From Lucinisca nassula (taxonomy: Eukaryota; Mollusca; Bivalvia; Lucinida; Lucinidae), in contig OY757011.1 of assembly GCA_963580285.1 (NCBI GenBank), positions 121,427,846 through 121,491,845 on the forward strand: a stretch of 64,000 nt of DNA, written 5' to 3'. Within the stretch, counting starts at the first letter, position 1. Each line of letters begins with the position of its first letter. This document shows positions 1 to 10,489 of this stretch, piece after piece. The notes under the pieces were generated by a model. That model worked only from the letters and a program-made list of their open reading frames with translations. It was not told the DNA's origin and searched no databases. The position numbers were made by a program, and so were the translations under genes.

Positions 1-1408
1 CCCCTTGGATTGGAAGACAGCCATTTCTTCTCCCCTGTTCAAAAAGGGTGACAAAAGTGACCCTGCAAATTACGGGCCTATCTCCTTAACTTTCATTTGC
101 TGCAAGCTAATGGAGCATATTGTTGCATCTAACCTTACAAAGCCTCTCGACAAACATAACATCTTGTATGATCTTCAGCATGGATTTAGGGAAAGGAGGT
201 CCTACGAAAATCAGCTCATCCAACTTGTTGATGAGCTTGCACGAAATCTATCAGCAGGTCACCAGACTGACCTGATACTCCTGGATTTTAGTAAAGCGTT
301 CGATGAGGTTAGCCATATTAAATTACTCAACAAACTGCACAAACATGGCATAACCTCAAACACCCTAAACTGGATCAAAGTTTTCCTTTTTGGACGAACC
401 CAACGTGTAGCCCTAGAGGGGGGAACCTCATCCCAAATTCCGGTCACATCTGGGGTTCCCCAAGGATCAGTACTGGGACCGATCCTGTTTCTTTTATAGA
501 TTAATGACCTACCAGAATAGATTCACTCACAGGTCAGACTTTTTGCAGATGACACGGCAATATATTTGGCTGTCAGCAGTGATGCTGACTGTACCTTATT
601 GCAAAGGGACCTCCAAAAGCTTGAAACTTGGGAAAAGAATTGGGAAATGGAATTTAACCCGGACAAATGCCAGGTCCTATACATTTCCCGTTCTAAAGAA
701 CCGATTAGACACAATTACATTCTCCACGGCGAAGTCCTCCAGGAGGCTGATCATGCCAAGTACCTGGGCCTTAGTTTAGCCGTGATTTAACTTGGAACAC
801 CCACATTCATAACGTGACCACCAAAGCAAATCAGACCCTGGGCTTCATACGTAGGAATATACACACCAAACATAAAGGCATACGTGAAACAGCTTTTAAT
901 ACCCTTGTTAGGCCCCAGCTTGAGTATGCCTCCCCTGTGTGGAGCCCATATACCCATTCAAATATAAACAAGGTTGAATAAGTACAAAGAATAGCAGCTA
1001 GATGGGTCAAACATGACTACTCTTCATATAGTAGTGTGACCCAGATGCTAAATACCCTGGGATGAGATCATTGGAACAGAGGCGGGCAGATGCTCGACTC
1101 CTATTGTTCTACAAGATAGTATATGGCCTTATCGAGATTCCGCTCCCTACATACATCCGACATCCAATCAGAACTACCAAAACATGCATACTATGCACTA
1201 CATTCAAATCCCTACTACTGCCAGTTACTATAAATACAGTTTCTTTCCCTTGGGTGTGGTACAATGGAATCACCTTTCTCATGCTGTTGTGTGCTTCGAT
1301 CTGGATTCTTTCAGATCGACCATATGCACCCTCCATCACCCAATGCCATGAACCGTGAAACATTGTTTATATCTGCTTTTAATCTCTACTTTACTAACAC
1401 TGTTTTTA
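1..1408 (+). mobile_element. Non-LTR retrotransposon (LINE) remnant, RT domain to 3' end, inactivated
   Basis: The 5' part is cut by the window edge. Reverse-transcriptase motifs run in order: PANYGPISL (about 65-90), DFSKAFDEV (285-310), SGVPQGSVLGP (449-481), FADDTAIYL (541-570), then the YLGL thumb motif (762-775) and a C-terminal SLEQRRADARLLLFYKIVYG block (1067-1130) followed by a stretch ending near 1360. This is the arrangement of jockey/CR1-type LINE RTs. The frame carries TAG stops at 497-499 and about 518-520, an indel near 780 and another near 1045, so it is a pseudogene. The palm aspartates (FADD) are still present. The 3' UTR is interrupted at 1409-1742 by a SINE-like insertion. 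The clade within non-LTR elements is not resolved. Confidence 0.85.
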
Positions 1409-1423
1409 CTTTCAATTCTCTTT

Positions 1424-1727
1424 GGCCCCCGCCCATAGGGGCTTGAAGAAATATATGGGCTGCATGATGCTTCCACGCAGAGCTGAATCCGGCCCGCACA
1501 CTAGTACTGGTAAACAGCTTAGAGGATCTTAGCCTTTCCATGAACCGCGGTGCGAGGCGGACCGTCCATGCTAATAAACCCTATTGGTTTCATTGGGCGA
1601 CAGGGCTTGAGATGTCAGTTCATCTCGATGTCGGGTAAAAGTCCCACAAAATTGGAAGCAACGTCTCCAAAATGACCTTTAAAGTGTTGACGGGGACATA
1701 AACCTCAAATTAAAAAAAAACAAAAAA
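1424..1727 (+). mobile_element. Family A retroposon (~300 bp), copy 1
   Basis: Sense strand starts GGCCCCCGCCCATAGGGGCT and ends GACATAAACCTCAAAT plus an A-rich tail. It is flanked by a perfect 15-bp target-site duplication, ACTTTCAATTCTCTT, at 1409-1423 and 1728-1742, showing target-primed insertion into the 3' UTR of the LINE upstream. The element has no ORF and I see no clear tRNA-like head, so its RNA ancestor is unknown. About 14 copies of this family occur in the window. Confidence 0.85.
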
Positions 1728-1948
1728 ACTTTCAATTCTCTTAAAATCTAATACTTTTTCTTCAAATCACACTTTTCTTTTTCTGACGCGCGCAGCTGCA
1801 CATAATCCTCGCGAGAGGGTGTTGCAGGATATATAGATAGATAGATAATTATAACTGAAACCTTCAAAATTTGCCTTTAAAAGCATAATTAGTCTTAATT
1901 TTTGCTGGTCTTTGCGGATTCTTACTTTACTGCCCTCCGAAAACTGAT

Positions 1949-2108
1949 CCAGAAGCCTCAGTGGTGTAGTGGTTATGTTACTCGCCTTGTAAACCAGAGA
2001 TCGCAGGATCGATCCCGGGCTTCTCCAGACTTTCGGATGTGTCTTTAAACTGAGGTCCCGTCTCCGTATGACCTTAGCTGTTGGTGAGACGTAAAACTCA
2101 AACACTCA
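1949..2108 (+). mobile_element. Family B SINE with tRNA-Thr-like head, copy 1
   Basis: The head GAAGCCTCAGTGGTGTAGTGG carries an A-box-like stretch, the anticodon-arm-like CTTGTAAACCAG (TGT anticodon, threonine) and a B-box-like GATCGATCCC. The body ends TTAGCTGTTGGTGAGACG then AACACTCACTC. A 14-bp target-site duplication CTCCGAAAACTGAT lies at 1935-1948 and 2109-2122. Pol III type SINE; not a functional tRNA because the acceptor stem does not pair. Confidence 0.85.
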
Positions 2109-2405
2109 CTCCGAAAACTGATTGAAGAGGGCTTGAAATGAAAAATAAAATGGTTACCTTCGATGAAGACCTTTTCATTTTCAGATTTTTCACCGCTTAG
2201 AGTAACGTGCTAACAGTTGTATCTGATTTGATACTGCAGCTTATTTAAAGTGATTAATATCAGTTTGTGATTACATTTTGAGATAATGCATTTGATCAAA
2301 CTTTAATTTTACGCAAATAACCTATAAAAACGGCCGATATAAAAATGCGGAAAATGGAGTGAACGGTATGCGCCTGTATCAGCACATGGATAAAGGCAAC
2401 ATTTG

Positions 2406-2590
2406 TTGGTTTGAATATTTACGACCCAGTCAACCCTATTTAGGTCATATTGAGCCGGTCACTTTACTTGGTTTAACAGTACAGCGCATATTCTTTCGCC
2501 AGAAACTGACAACTGCCATAAAGAGAGAGAATGCCTGATTCACTTCAAGATCAATCTCCACGAAAGAATCGTGTATGTTGCCGCCCCAGG
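2406..2590 (-). mobile_element. Family D SINE, 3' fragment
   Basis: Read on the minus strand it matches the body of the copy at 4127-4436: the CAACAT..CTTTCGTGGAGATTG block, the CAGTTTCTGGCGAAAGAAT block, and the tail TGACCTAAATAG..GTTGACTGGG. The tRNA-like head is missing. Confidence 0.7.
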
Positions 2591-3215
2591 GTGGGGGTGG
2601 GGGGATGGGGTTAATACTCTGAATCTATTAATTCTGAATTGTGTCTGTGTGACCCACCATATAGTGCTCGACGCCCCCCCCCCCCCTCCCCCTCCCTACA
2701 CACACACCCACAAAAAATAAATAAAAAAAACAAGATTGACAGTGTACCCCCTAAAGATATCCAGTATATCATCTCTGCAAATTTTAGCATACCCCCAAAA
2801 ATATTCCCAAATTATACTGGATGGCCTTCTGTAAAGAAAACAAACTGTGTTTAATTTCTGCATATAATGATTGCATTTGTTGAGAAGGGCTTTAAACAAA
2901 TTCTAACAGTACAGCTCTGTAAATTTCTATAAAGCCACTGAATTGTTGTGCAGCAAGGAAAATAAAAACATAATTAAAACAGCTTCTAATATGAGTGATA
3001 TAATGTGTCAACAATACCCATTAAGCACGGAATTAATCATTTAAACCCTCCACCCTCCCCCCCACCCCCCCCCCAAAAAAAAATACCAAAGATTTTCGAC
3101 AGTCCTAAGAACATATTCAGGTTTAGAAGTGCCATCCCCCACCCCCCCCCCCCCCCCCCCCCCCCCCCAAAAAAATTATCTGCTAAATGGCCAGACCAAT
3201 AAAATACCACGTTTT
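2590..3215. other. No gene seen; C-rich and AT-rich low-complexity sequence
   Basis: Holds poly-C runs at 2672-2692, 3050-3073 and 3137-3168 and no convincing coding signal. The short open frames here are proline-rich translations of poly-C. Confidence 0.7.
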
Positions 3216-4076
3216 TAGCTCACCAGAGTCGAAGGCTCCGGGGGAGCTTATAGTATAGGCAGTGATCCGCCGTCCGTCGTCCGCGTCGGCGTCAACATTT
3301 TCAAATGACTTCTCCTCCAAAACTGCTGGGCCGATTGAAGTCAAATTTCATGTGGAGCATCCATGGGATGGGGGAACAAAAGTTTGCTCGCATGGTCCAT
3401 GTCACATGACCAAGCTGGCCTCCATGCCAATATAAGGTAAAAACCCTTAAGAAATCTTCTCCTGAACCAGTGGGCAGATTGTGATGAAACTTGGTATGTA
3501 GCATAGGGGACTCGGGCCAATCATAGTTTGCTCAAATGATGACATTCGGATGACCTTGACCCATTTTACGCCGAGGTCAAATTTGGTTACATAGACTTTT
3601 GTATGAGAAATAGTCAAAACAGCATAATTTTTTTAAACTATTGCAGCCTGTGACCTGAAAATTAGTAAATGCAGTGGGAAAAATGTGCTAGTGAAAATAC
3701 CCTAGTTTTCAAGGTCAAGGTTATTCCAAGGTTATTCCCTGACCTTGGCCCAAGGTCATTCAGATATGAAAATTAAAAATATGTTTTTCACTGAAGCCAC
3801 TAGGCCATTTACAACCAAATTTTGCCTGAAAACTTTTTAGAACAAGGAAATGAAATTTATTTTTTTTGAGTTTGGTCATATAAGGTAAAATCCCTTCAAA
3901 ATCTTCTCCTCCTGAACCAGTGGGCCGATTGTGATGAAACTTGGTATGTGGCATTGGTGACTCGGGGCCCATCATAGTTTGCTAAAATGATGACCCTCGG
4001 ACGACCTTGACCCAATTTACGACATGGTCAAATTTGGTCACAGAGACTTTTATATGGGAAAAAGTCAAAATAGCAT
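3216..4076 (-). mobile_element. Helentron/HINE-like tandem-cored element, truncated
   Basis: On the minus strand the element ends GGCTCTGGTGAGCTAA-like: the plus strand at 3216-3250 reads TTAGCTCACCAGAGTCGAAG then GCTCCGGGGGAGC, i.e. a short hairpin close to a CTAA terminus. Upstream are about 1.6 units of the ~455-bp core repeat that is seen complete in the next element. The 5' head is missing, cut at the neighbouring copy. Assignment to Helitron-type elements is inference from the terminus and the tandem core. Confidence 0.55.
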
Positions 4077-4126
4077 ATTTTTAGCTCACTAGAGCCGAAG
4101 GCTCCGGGGGAGCTTATAATATAGGT

Positions 4127-4437
4127 GCCGGCCTCAGTGGCTCAGTCGGATGCGCGTCTGACTGGTGATCAGGAGGACGCGGGTTCGACTCCCGCCGGGG
4201 TCGGCAACATTCTTTCGTGGAGATTGATCATGAAATCTTTTCTACGGTCATTCTCTCTCTTCCACTGATTCAAGAAGGGCAGTTGTCAGTTTCTGGCGAA
4301 AGAATGTGCACTGTACTGGTTAACCGCTTACGTATAAGCCTGCCCAGGAAAGTGTTGATAGGTAAACTGACCGGCTCAAAAATGACCTAAATAGTGTTGA
4401 CTGGGCCGTAAAACTCCAATACAAACAAACAAAAACA
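4127..4437 (+). mobile_element. Family D SINE with tRNA-like head, complete
   Basis: Head GCCTCAGTGGCTCAGTCGG (A box) with B-box-like GGGTTCGACTCCC, body CAACATTCTTTCGTGGAG, tail GTGTTGACTGGGCCGTAAAA then A/C-rich CAAACAAACAAAAACAAA. Flanked by a 12-bp target-site duplication TTATAATATAGG (about 4114-4125 and 4439-4451). It sits inside the terminal region of the HINE-like element. Confidence 0.8.
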
Positions 4438-4474
4438 AATTATAATATAGGCATTGGTCCGTCGTCCGTCGTCG

Positions 4475-6750
4475 TCGTCGTCGTCAACATTTTCAAACAA
4501 CATCTCCTCTGAAACTACTTGGCCAATTGAAACCAAATTACATGTGGAGCCATTATGGGAAGGGGGAACGAAAGTTTGTTCGGGAGGACTGCAATATGGC
4601 CGCCATGCCCATATATGGTAAAAACCTTTAAAAATCTTCTTCTCAAGAACCGAATAGCCGATGATCTTGAAACTTGGTATGCAGCATCGGGGACTTGGGC
4701 TCTACCAAGTTTGTTCAAATGATTTGTTTGTTTGATTTGAGGTTTAACGTCCCCGTCAACACTGTACAGGTCATTTTCGAGACGTTGCTTCCAATTTTGT
4801 GGGATTTTTACCCGACATAGAGATGAAATGACATCTCAAGCCCTGTCGCCCAATGAAACCAATAGGGTTTATAAGCATGGACGGTCCGCCTCGCACCGCG
4901 GTTCCTGGACAGGCTTAGATCCTCTAAGCGGTTTACTAGTACTAGTGGGCGGGCCGGATTCAGCTCTGCGTGGAAGCATCATGCAGCCCATATATTTCTT
5001 CAAGCCCCTATGGGGGGCCGTTGTTCAAATGATGACCTTTGGTTGACCTTGACCTGTTTTACGTCAAGGTCAAATTTGGTCACTTAGACATTTCTATGAA
5101 AATACGGCAAAACAGTGGATTTTTCTGATTGTATGTTAGCTAGTGGCATCAGAAATGGTATGTGCAATCAGCTGAATGGAAGTTTATCAGTTTCAGAGAT
5201 CAAGGTCATTTACCGACCTTTGTCCAGGACAGCTGAGATTCAGTATTTTTATCTTCTTCTTCACTTAAACTACTCGGCCAATTGAAACCAAATTACATGT
5301 GGAACCTCTATGGAATGAGGGAACGAAAGTTTGTTCGTGAGGACTGGGTCCCATGACCAATATGGCCGCCATGCCCATATGTGGTAAAAACCTTTAAAAA
5401 TCCTCTTCTCAAGAACCGAACGCCGATGAGCTTGAAACTTGGTATGCAGCATCAGGGACTCTGGCCCTACCAAATTTGTTCAAATTATGACCTTTGGTTG
5501 ACCTTGACCTGTTTTACGTCAAGGTCAAATTTGGTCACTTAAGACATTTTTTATGGAAAATGGCAAAACAGTGGATTCTTCCTATTGAATATTAGCTAGT
5601 GGCGTCAGAAATGGTATTTACAATCAGCTGAATGGAAGTTTATCAGTTCCAAAGGTCAAGGTCATTTACCAACCTTTGTCCAGGACGCCTCAGATTCAGT
5701 ATTTTTATCTTCTTCTTCACTTAAACTACTTGGCCAATTAAAACAAAATTACATTTGGTGCCTCTATGGAATAAGGGAACGAAAGTTTGTTCGTGAGGAC
5801 TGGATCAGATGACCAATATAGCCGCCATGCCCATATATGGTTAAAAACCTTTAAAAGTCTTCTTCTCAAGAACCGAATGGCCGATGATCTTGAAACTTGG
5901 TATGCAGCATCAGGGACTCTGTCCCTACCAAGGTTGTTCAAATGATGACCTTTGGTTGACCTTGACCTGTTAAACGTCAAGTTCAAATTTGGTCACTTAG
6001 ACATTTTTTATGGAAAATGGCAAAACAGTGGATATTTCCGTTGTATATTAGCTAGTGGCATCAGAAATGGTATTTACAATCACCTGAATGGCAGATCAGT
6101 TCCAAATGGCAAGGTCATTTACCGACCTTTGTCCAGGACGCCTCAGATTCAGTATTTTTTATCTTCTTCTTCACTTAAACTACTTGGCCAATTGAAACCA
6201 AATTACATGTGGAACCTCTATTGAATGAGGGAACGAAAGTTTGTTCGTGAGGACTGGGTCACATGACCAATATGGGCCGCCATGCCCCACATATGGTAAA
6301 AACCTTTAAAAATCTTCTTCTCAAGAACGGAATGGCCGATGATCTTGAAACTTGGTATGCAACATCAGGACTCTGGCCCTACCGAGTTTGTTCAAATTAT
6401 GACCTTGGTTGACCTTGACCTGTTTTATGTCAAGGTCCAATTTGGTCACTTAGACATTTGTATGGAAAGATTGCAAACTAGTGGATATTTCTGATTGCCT
6501 GGTAGGCTGTGCCATCAAAAACGATATTGCAGTTAGCTGAATGGAAGTTTATCAATTCCAAAGGTCAAGGTCATTACTGACCTTTGTCTTGGATGGCTCA
6601 GATTCAGTATTTTTATCTTCTGCTCCAGTAAGAGTTGTGCTGATTGAAACCAAATTACATGAAAAGCCTTTATGGGAGTGAGGCAATTAAATATTATTTG
6701 TGGTATTGTTGTCACATGACCAAGATGGGCACCTTGCCTCTATATGGTAT
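4475..6750. repeat. Tandem array, ~455-bp unit, about five units
   Basis: Each unit carries, in order, a block around CCAATTGAAACCAAATTACA, then GGGAACGAAAGTTTGTTCG, a GACCAATATGGCCGCCATGC block, CTTGAAACTTGGTATGCAGC, TTGACCTTGACCTGTTTTA and AAGGTCAAGGTCATTTACC. The first unit is split by a family A insertion. Confidence 0.8.
4723..5020 (-). mobile_element. Family A retroposon, copy 2
   Basis: Plus strand reads TTTGTTTGTTTGATTTGAGG at the left (3' tail) and CAAGCCCCTATGGGG at the right (5' head). The 12-bp target-site duplication TTGTTCAAATGA is at 4711-4722 and 5021-5032. It interrupts a unit of the 455-bp array. Confidence 0.85.
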
Positions 6751-6796
6751 AAACCACATGACCTCTGGTGAGCATAGTGGCCAATGGGCCTCTTGT

Positions 6797-7015
6797 TTCC
6801 TAAACCCGCGAAAATACTAAAGTTTAAAATTTAAAACTTTGAACCCCCAAAAATAGTCCCAGCCTATGTAGCAAGCAGAGCAGAGTAACACCCACCCCCT
6901 GGGGGTTGCCGGTGGCTAAACCCGCAAAAATACTAAAATTTAAAAATTTGAACCCCCAAAAATAGTCCCAGCCTATGTAGCAAGCAGAGCAGAGTAACAC
7001 CCACCCCCCTGGGCG
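6797..7015. repeat. Two tandem copies of a ~107-bp unit
   Basis: CTAAACCCGCGAAAATACTA at 6799 recurs as CTAAACCCGCAAAAATACTA at about 6915. Each is followed by GAACCCCCAAAAATAGTCCC and ATGTAGCAAGCAGAGCAGAG. No coding signal. Confidence 0.75.
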
Positions 7016-7017
7016 TT

Positions 7018-7105
7018 GCCGCCCCTGACAGGTATCGAACCAGCGGCCTCCTGATCAGTGATCACCAGTTAGACGTGCATCCAAGTGAGCTACAGTGGCC
7101 GGCCT
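7018..7105 (-). mobile_element. Family D SINE head fragment
   Basis: Minus strand carries GGCCGGCCACTGTAGCTCAC, the GGTGATCACTGATCAGGAGG anticodon-arm region and a B-box-like GGTTCGATACC. Body and tail are absent. Confidence 0.65.
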
Positions 7106-7125
7106 AGGTTACCCAAATACAGTAA

Positions 7126-7414
7126 GTAGCCCTCGCCCATCGGGGCTTGAAGAAATAGATGGGCTGCATGATGCATCCACACAGAGCTGAAACCAACGCG
7201 CACATGAGTACTGGTAAATCGCTTAGAGGCTTTAAGCCTGCCCAGGCAATGTGGTGCGAGTCGGCCCGTCCATGCTTATAACATCATTGGGCTTAGGATG
7301 TTATTTGATCTAAATGTCGGGTTAAAGTCCAACAAAATTGAAAGCAACGTCTTCAAAATGACCTTTACAGTGTTGACGGGGATGTTAAACTTCAAATCAA
7401 ACAAACAAACAAAA
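7126..7414 (+). mobile_element. Family A retroposon, copy 3
   Basis: Head TAGCCCTCGCCCATCGGGG, tail GATGTTAAACTTCAAATC then (AAAC)n. Target-site duplication CAAATACAGTAA at 7114-7125 and 7415-7426. Confidence 0.85.
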
Positions 7415-7419
7415 CAAAT

Positions 7420-7914
7420 ACAGTAAAATTCTGCTATTTAGACCAGCGAATCAAAAGGACTAATTTTGCTTTAAAAAGCATATTTATAAGGTTTCAGCTG
7501 TTTTTTTCAAAACATTTTCCACTTGTCCCCGCTCATCGGGGCTTGAAGAAATAGGAGGGCTGCATGATGCTTCCCACAGAGCTGAAACCGATCGCACACG
7601 AGTACTGGTAAACCGCTTAGAGGATCTAAGCCTGCCCAGGCAAAGCGGTGCGAGTCGGACCGGACCGTCCATGCTTATAAACCCTACTGATTTCATTGGG
7701 CGACAGGACAGATGTCATTTCATCTCAATGTCGGGTAAAAGTCCCACAAAATTGGAAGCAATGTCTCCAAAATGACCTATACAGTGTTGACGGGGACGTT
7801 AACCCTCAAATCGAACAAACAAACAGATCAACATTTTCCACGCCTTGTGGTCTTAAAGACCACTTTTGAACAGTCCAAAAGGTGATCATAATCATGATAG
7901 GGATTTTACTGTAC
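7420..7914. mobile_element. Terminal-inverted-repeat MITE, mariner-like, carrying a family A insertion
   Basis: Left end TACAGTAAAATTCTGC and right end GGGATTTTACTGTA are inverted repeats bounded by TA, and the inside carries the same GACCACTTTTGAACAGTCC block as the element at 32993-33897. A family A copy (7523-7829) is nested. No transposase frame. Confidence 0.65.
7523..7829 (+). mobile_element. Family A retroposon, copy 4
   Basis: Starts TGTCCCCGCTCATCGGGGCT, ends GACGTTAACCCTCAAATC plus CAAACAAACAG. Target-site duplication AACATTTTCCAC at 7511-7522 and 7830-7841. Confidence 0.85.
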
Positions 7915-8257
7915 ATATACCCATAATCTAAGTTTGAAGCCTACGTTAATAAGTTTCATAACAAATACCCTTGTAAATCCCGCTTAATATTATAGAGGAA
8001 TACGAGTGCTATAATTGTAACAAGAGGGCCGTGATGGCCCTTGATCGCTCACCTGACCCATATTGCACAAATGAAATTGTAAGTTATATATGGTGGAGTA
8101 GACGGTTTGAGCAATTTCGGTTGACCCAAGGAGGTTTTTATAATTTTTGACATCTTGTTCATCCAAGCACAACGGGTTGAGCAATTCTGGAAGAGGATCA
8201 CCCAAAGAACATTCCTGTGACATCACGTGAACAAGTCCGTGAAGTGAAGACACCCTA

Positions 8258-8566
8258 AACCCAACTTCATACAGAGAAAACTGGGGTTTATAGGGGTATA
8301 CATTGTTGTTCTTATTTCTGCTCCATGACATAGGTTGTGGGTACTCATTAGAACGGCCTTAGTGAGGCAGTTCTAACAAGCACCCACTACCTATGGTACT
8401 CATTTGAACCGCCTCAGTGAGGCAGTTCTAACAAGCACCCACTTTCTATGTTTTGCGCACTGATAAGAAAAATATCACGGAGTTTCATCAGAAAAGTTGC
8501 CATTTTGGAGATCTGAAAAATGCACTATGTCACATGGGTGTGTTATCGTAATGAAATTAATTCGAA
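8258..8566. mobile_element. Family F hairpin MITE, with the central hairpin duplicated
   Basis: Contains the family signature: CTGGGGTTTATAGGGG, TTCTTATTTCTGCTC, then the palindrome GGTTGTGGGTACTCATTAGAAC..GAGGCAGTTCTAACAAGCACCCAC. The GAGGCAGTTCTAACAAGCAC half occurs twice (8366-8388 and 8422-8444), a local duplication. Ends near GTGTGTTATCGTAATGAAAT. Confidence 0.65.
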
Positions 8567-8599
8567 ATCCATACACTGGTTAAGCAGGAGAAATTATTT

Positions 8600-9715
8600 A
8601 AAAGTTTTTCTATTAGGCTCTAGTGGCCACCTTTTTCATCCCAACAGAATTGTTTGAACAATTTTAATAAAGGGTCACCCAAGAACATGCTTGTGCAATT
8701 ATTTTGAAATCCATCCACTGGTTAAGGAGAAGAAGTCGTTAAAAGGTTTTTCTATTTTTGGCTCTAGAGGCCATCTTGGTCATCCAAGCAGAACGCTTTG
8801 AGCAATTTTGGTATGTCACCTTAGAAACATTCCTGCGAAATTATTTCAAAATCCATCCACGGAATAAGGAGCAGATTTCATTTAAAGGTTTTTGTATTTT
8901 TAGCTCTGGTGGCCATCAAGTTCATCAGAGCGGAATGGTCTGAGCAATTTTGGTAGAGGAAACATTCCTGTGAAATTATTTCGAAATCCATCCACTGGTT
9001 AATGAGGAGAAGTCTTTTAAAGGTTTTTCTATTTTTAGCGCTGGTTGCCATCTTGTTCATCCAAGCAGAACAGTTTGAGCAAATTTGGTAGTGCGTCACT
9101 CAAGGAACATTCCTGTGAAATTATATCAAAATCCATCCACTGGTTAAGGAGCAGAAGTCATTAAAAGTTTTTTTGTTTTTTTTTTAGCCTTGGCGGCCAT
9201 CTTTTTATCCGAGCAGAGCAGTTTGAGCAATTTTGGTAGAGGGTTACTCAAGGAACATTCTTGTGCAGTTATTTCAAAATCCATCTAATAGTTTAGGAAG
9301 AGGTCTTTTAAAGATTTTTCTATTTTAGCTCTGGTGGCCATCTTGTTCATCCGAGCGGGATATTTTGAGCAATTTTGGTTGAGGGTCACCCAAGGAACAT
9401 TCCTGTAAAATAATTTTGAAATTCATCCACTGGTTAAGAAGACGTCATTTAAAGGTTTTTCTATTTTTAGCTCTTGTCGGCCATCTTGTTCATCCGAGCA
9501 TAATGGTTTTAGCAATTTTGGTAGTAGGCCACCCAATGAACATTCCTGTGAAATTATTTTGAAATCCATTCACTGGTTAAGGAGAAGAAGTCGTTTAAAG
9601 CTTTTTCTATTTTTAGCTCTGGAGGCCATCTTGTTCATCCGAGGGTCACTCAAGGAATATTCCTGTTAAATTATTTAAAAATCTGTCCAGCAGTTTTGGA
9701 GAAGATGTCGTTTAA
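8600..9715. repeat. Tandem array, ~140-bp unit, about eight units
   Basis: Units share CTATTTTTAGCTCTGGTGGCC, CATCTTGTTCATCCGAGC, TTGAGCAATTTTGGTAGAGG and GGAACATTCCTGTGAAATTA. Divergence between units is visible, so the array is old. Confidence 0.8.
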
Positions 9716-9939
9716 AGCAAAAGTTGACGACGGGCATACGTACGCACGCACGCACGCATGGACGGACGATGGACAAAGACCGATCATAATAGCTCACCTT
9801 GAGCACTTCCTGCTCAGGTGAGCAAATATGATTTTACTTATTCAGTGCTAGATCAAACGTAGATTGTGCAAGGTCATTATAACCGCCCCAACTAGGCAGT
9901 TCTAACCACAACATCTGTTTGTAGCAATGAGAGTAGTAC

Positions 9940-10320
9940 AGGGTGAAGGTATGGGTACCAGATTATAGGTACCAGGTTATAGGTACTAGTACCTATAATT
10001 TGTTTGGTACCTATAATCTGGTACCAATACTTGATCTAAGCTTGACTAGGCTAGGTTGGGCTTTGGTTGACCAGTAGTTCAGTACCCATAAATTCTGGGT
10101 ACCTGAAATTTATGGGTACTAGAGTAGTATAGGGTGTCACTTTAGCGAGATTTTATAGCGAGATTTTAAAGTGTCACTTTGGCGAGATTTTATAGCGAGA
10201 TTGTTTGGTGGGCAAGCAGTAGTTGGGAGTGTATACCTTGTTCTTGAAAGTTTTCAGTGACTGTCTATCTGGTACCCATAAATTCTTGGTTCCTGAAATT
10301 TATGGGTACCAGGTACCTTA
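9940..10320. repeat. GGTACC-rich palindrome cluster
   Basis: Holds nested inverted repeats built from GGTACCAGATTATAGGTACC (9955-10030) and CAGTACCCATAAATTCTGGG paired with GAAATTTATGGGTAC (10080-10122, again 10271-10316), plus a direct repeat GTGTCACTTTAGCGAGATTTT (10134 and 10172). No coding signal. Confidence 0.75.
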
Positions 10321-10379
10321 AAGTTTTAAGTTTTGCTGGCTAAACTTGAAAATAACTTAGTCTCTGGTGTTTGTAGTTG

Positions 10380-10385
<6 letters not shown>

Positions 10386-10410
<25 letters not shown>
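10386..10410. repeat. Poly-T run
   Basis: About 25 consecutive T on the plus strand. It could be the A-tail of a minus-strand insertion, but no element body is recognised next to it. Confidence 0.9.
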
Positions 10411-10489
10411 GATAAACTTTCTAGAGGTCCAGGGGTACCACAAGATAACATTATGTTGGTCGACTTCATAGTGCCATATAATTGCTCTC

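Larger units (their letters stand above)
4077..6797 (-). mobile_element. Helentron/HINE-like element with ~455-bp tandem core units
   Basis: The 3' end (minus strand) is at 4077-4125, again TTAGCTCAC plus a hairpin around GAGCCGAAGGCTC. The core is a tandem array: the landmark ATCTTCTTCTTCACTTAAAC recurs at 5251, 5707 and 6161, and in degraded form at 6615 (period 454-456). The 5' head is at 6757-6797 (minus strand: AACAAGAGGCCCATTGGCC.. CTCACCAGAGG). A family D SINE (4127-4436) and a family A retroposon (4723-5020) are inserted. No ORF, so non-autonomous. Confidence 0.6.
8019..9830 (+). mobile_element. Helentron/HINE-like element with ~140-bp tandem core
   Basis: 5' head AACAAGAGGGCCGTGATGGC forms a GAGGGCC/GGCCCT hairpin followed by TCGCTCACCTGA. 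The core is a tandem array (8600-9710) with CCATCCAC landmarks about 135-145 bp apart. Next comes a (ACGC)n/(ACGG)n stretch (9738-9775) and a 3' hairpin GAGCACTTCCTGCTC followed by AGGTGAGC (9798-9825). This head, core, tetranucleotide, hairpin order recurs at 14441-16736 and, with different content, at 34700-36323. A hairpin MITE is inserted at 8258-8566. Confidence 0.6.
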
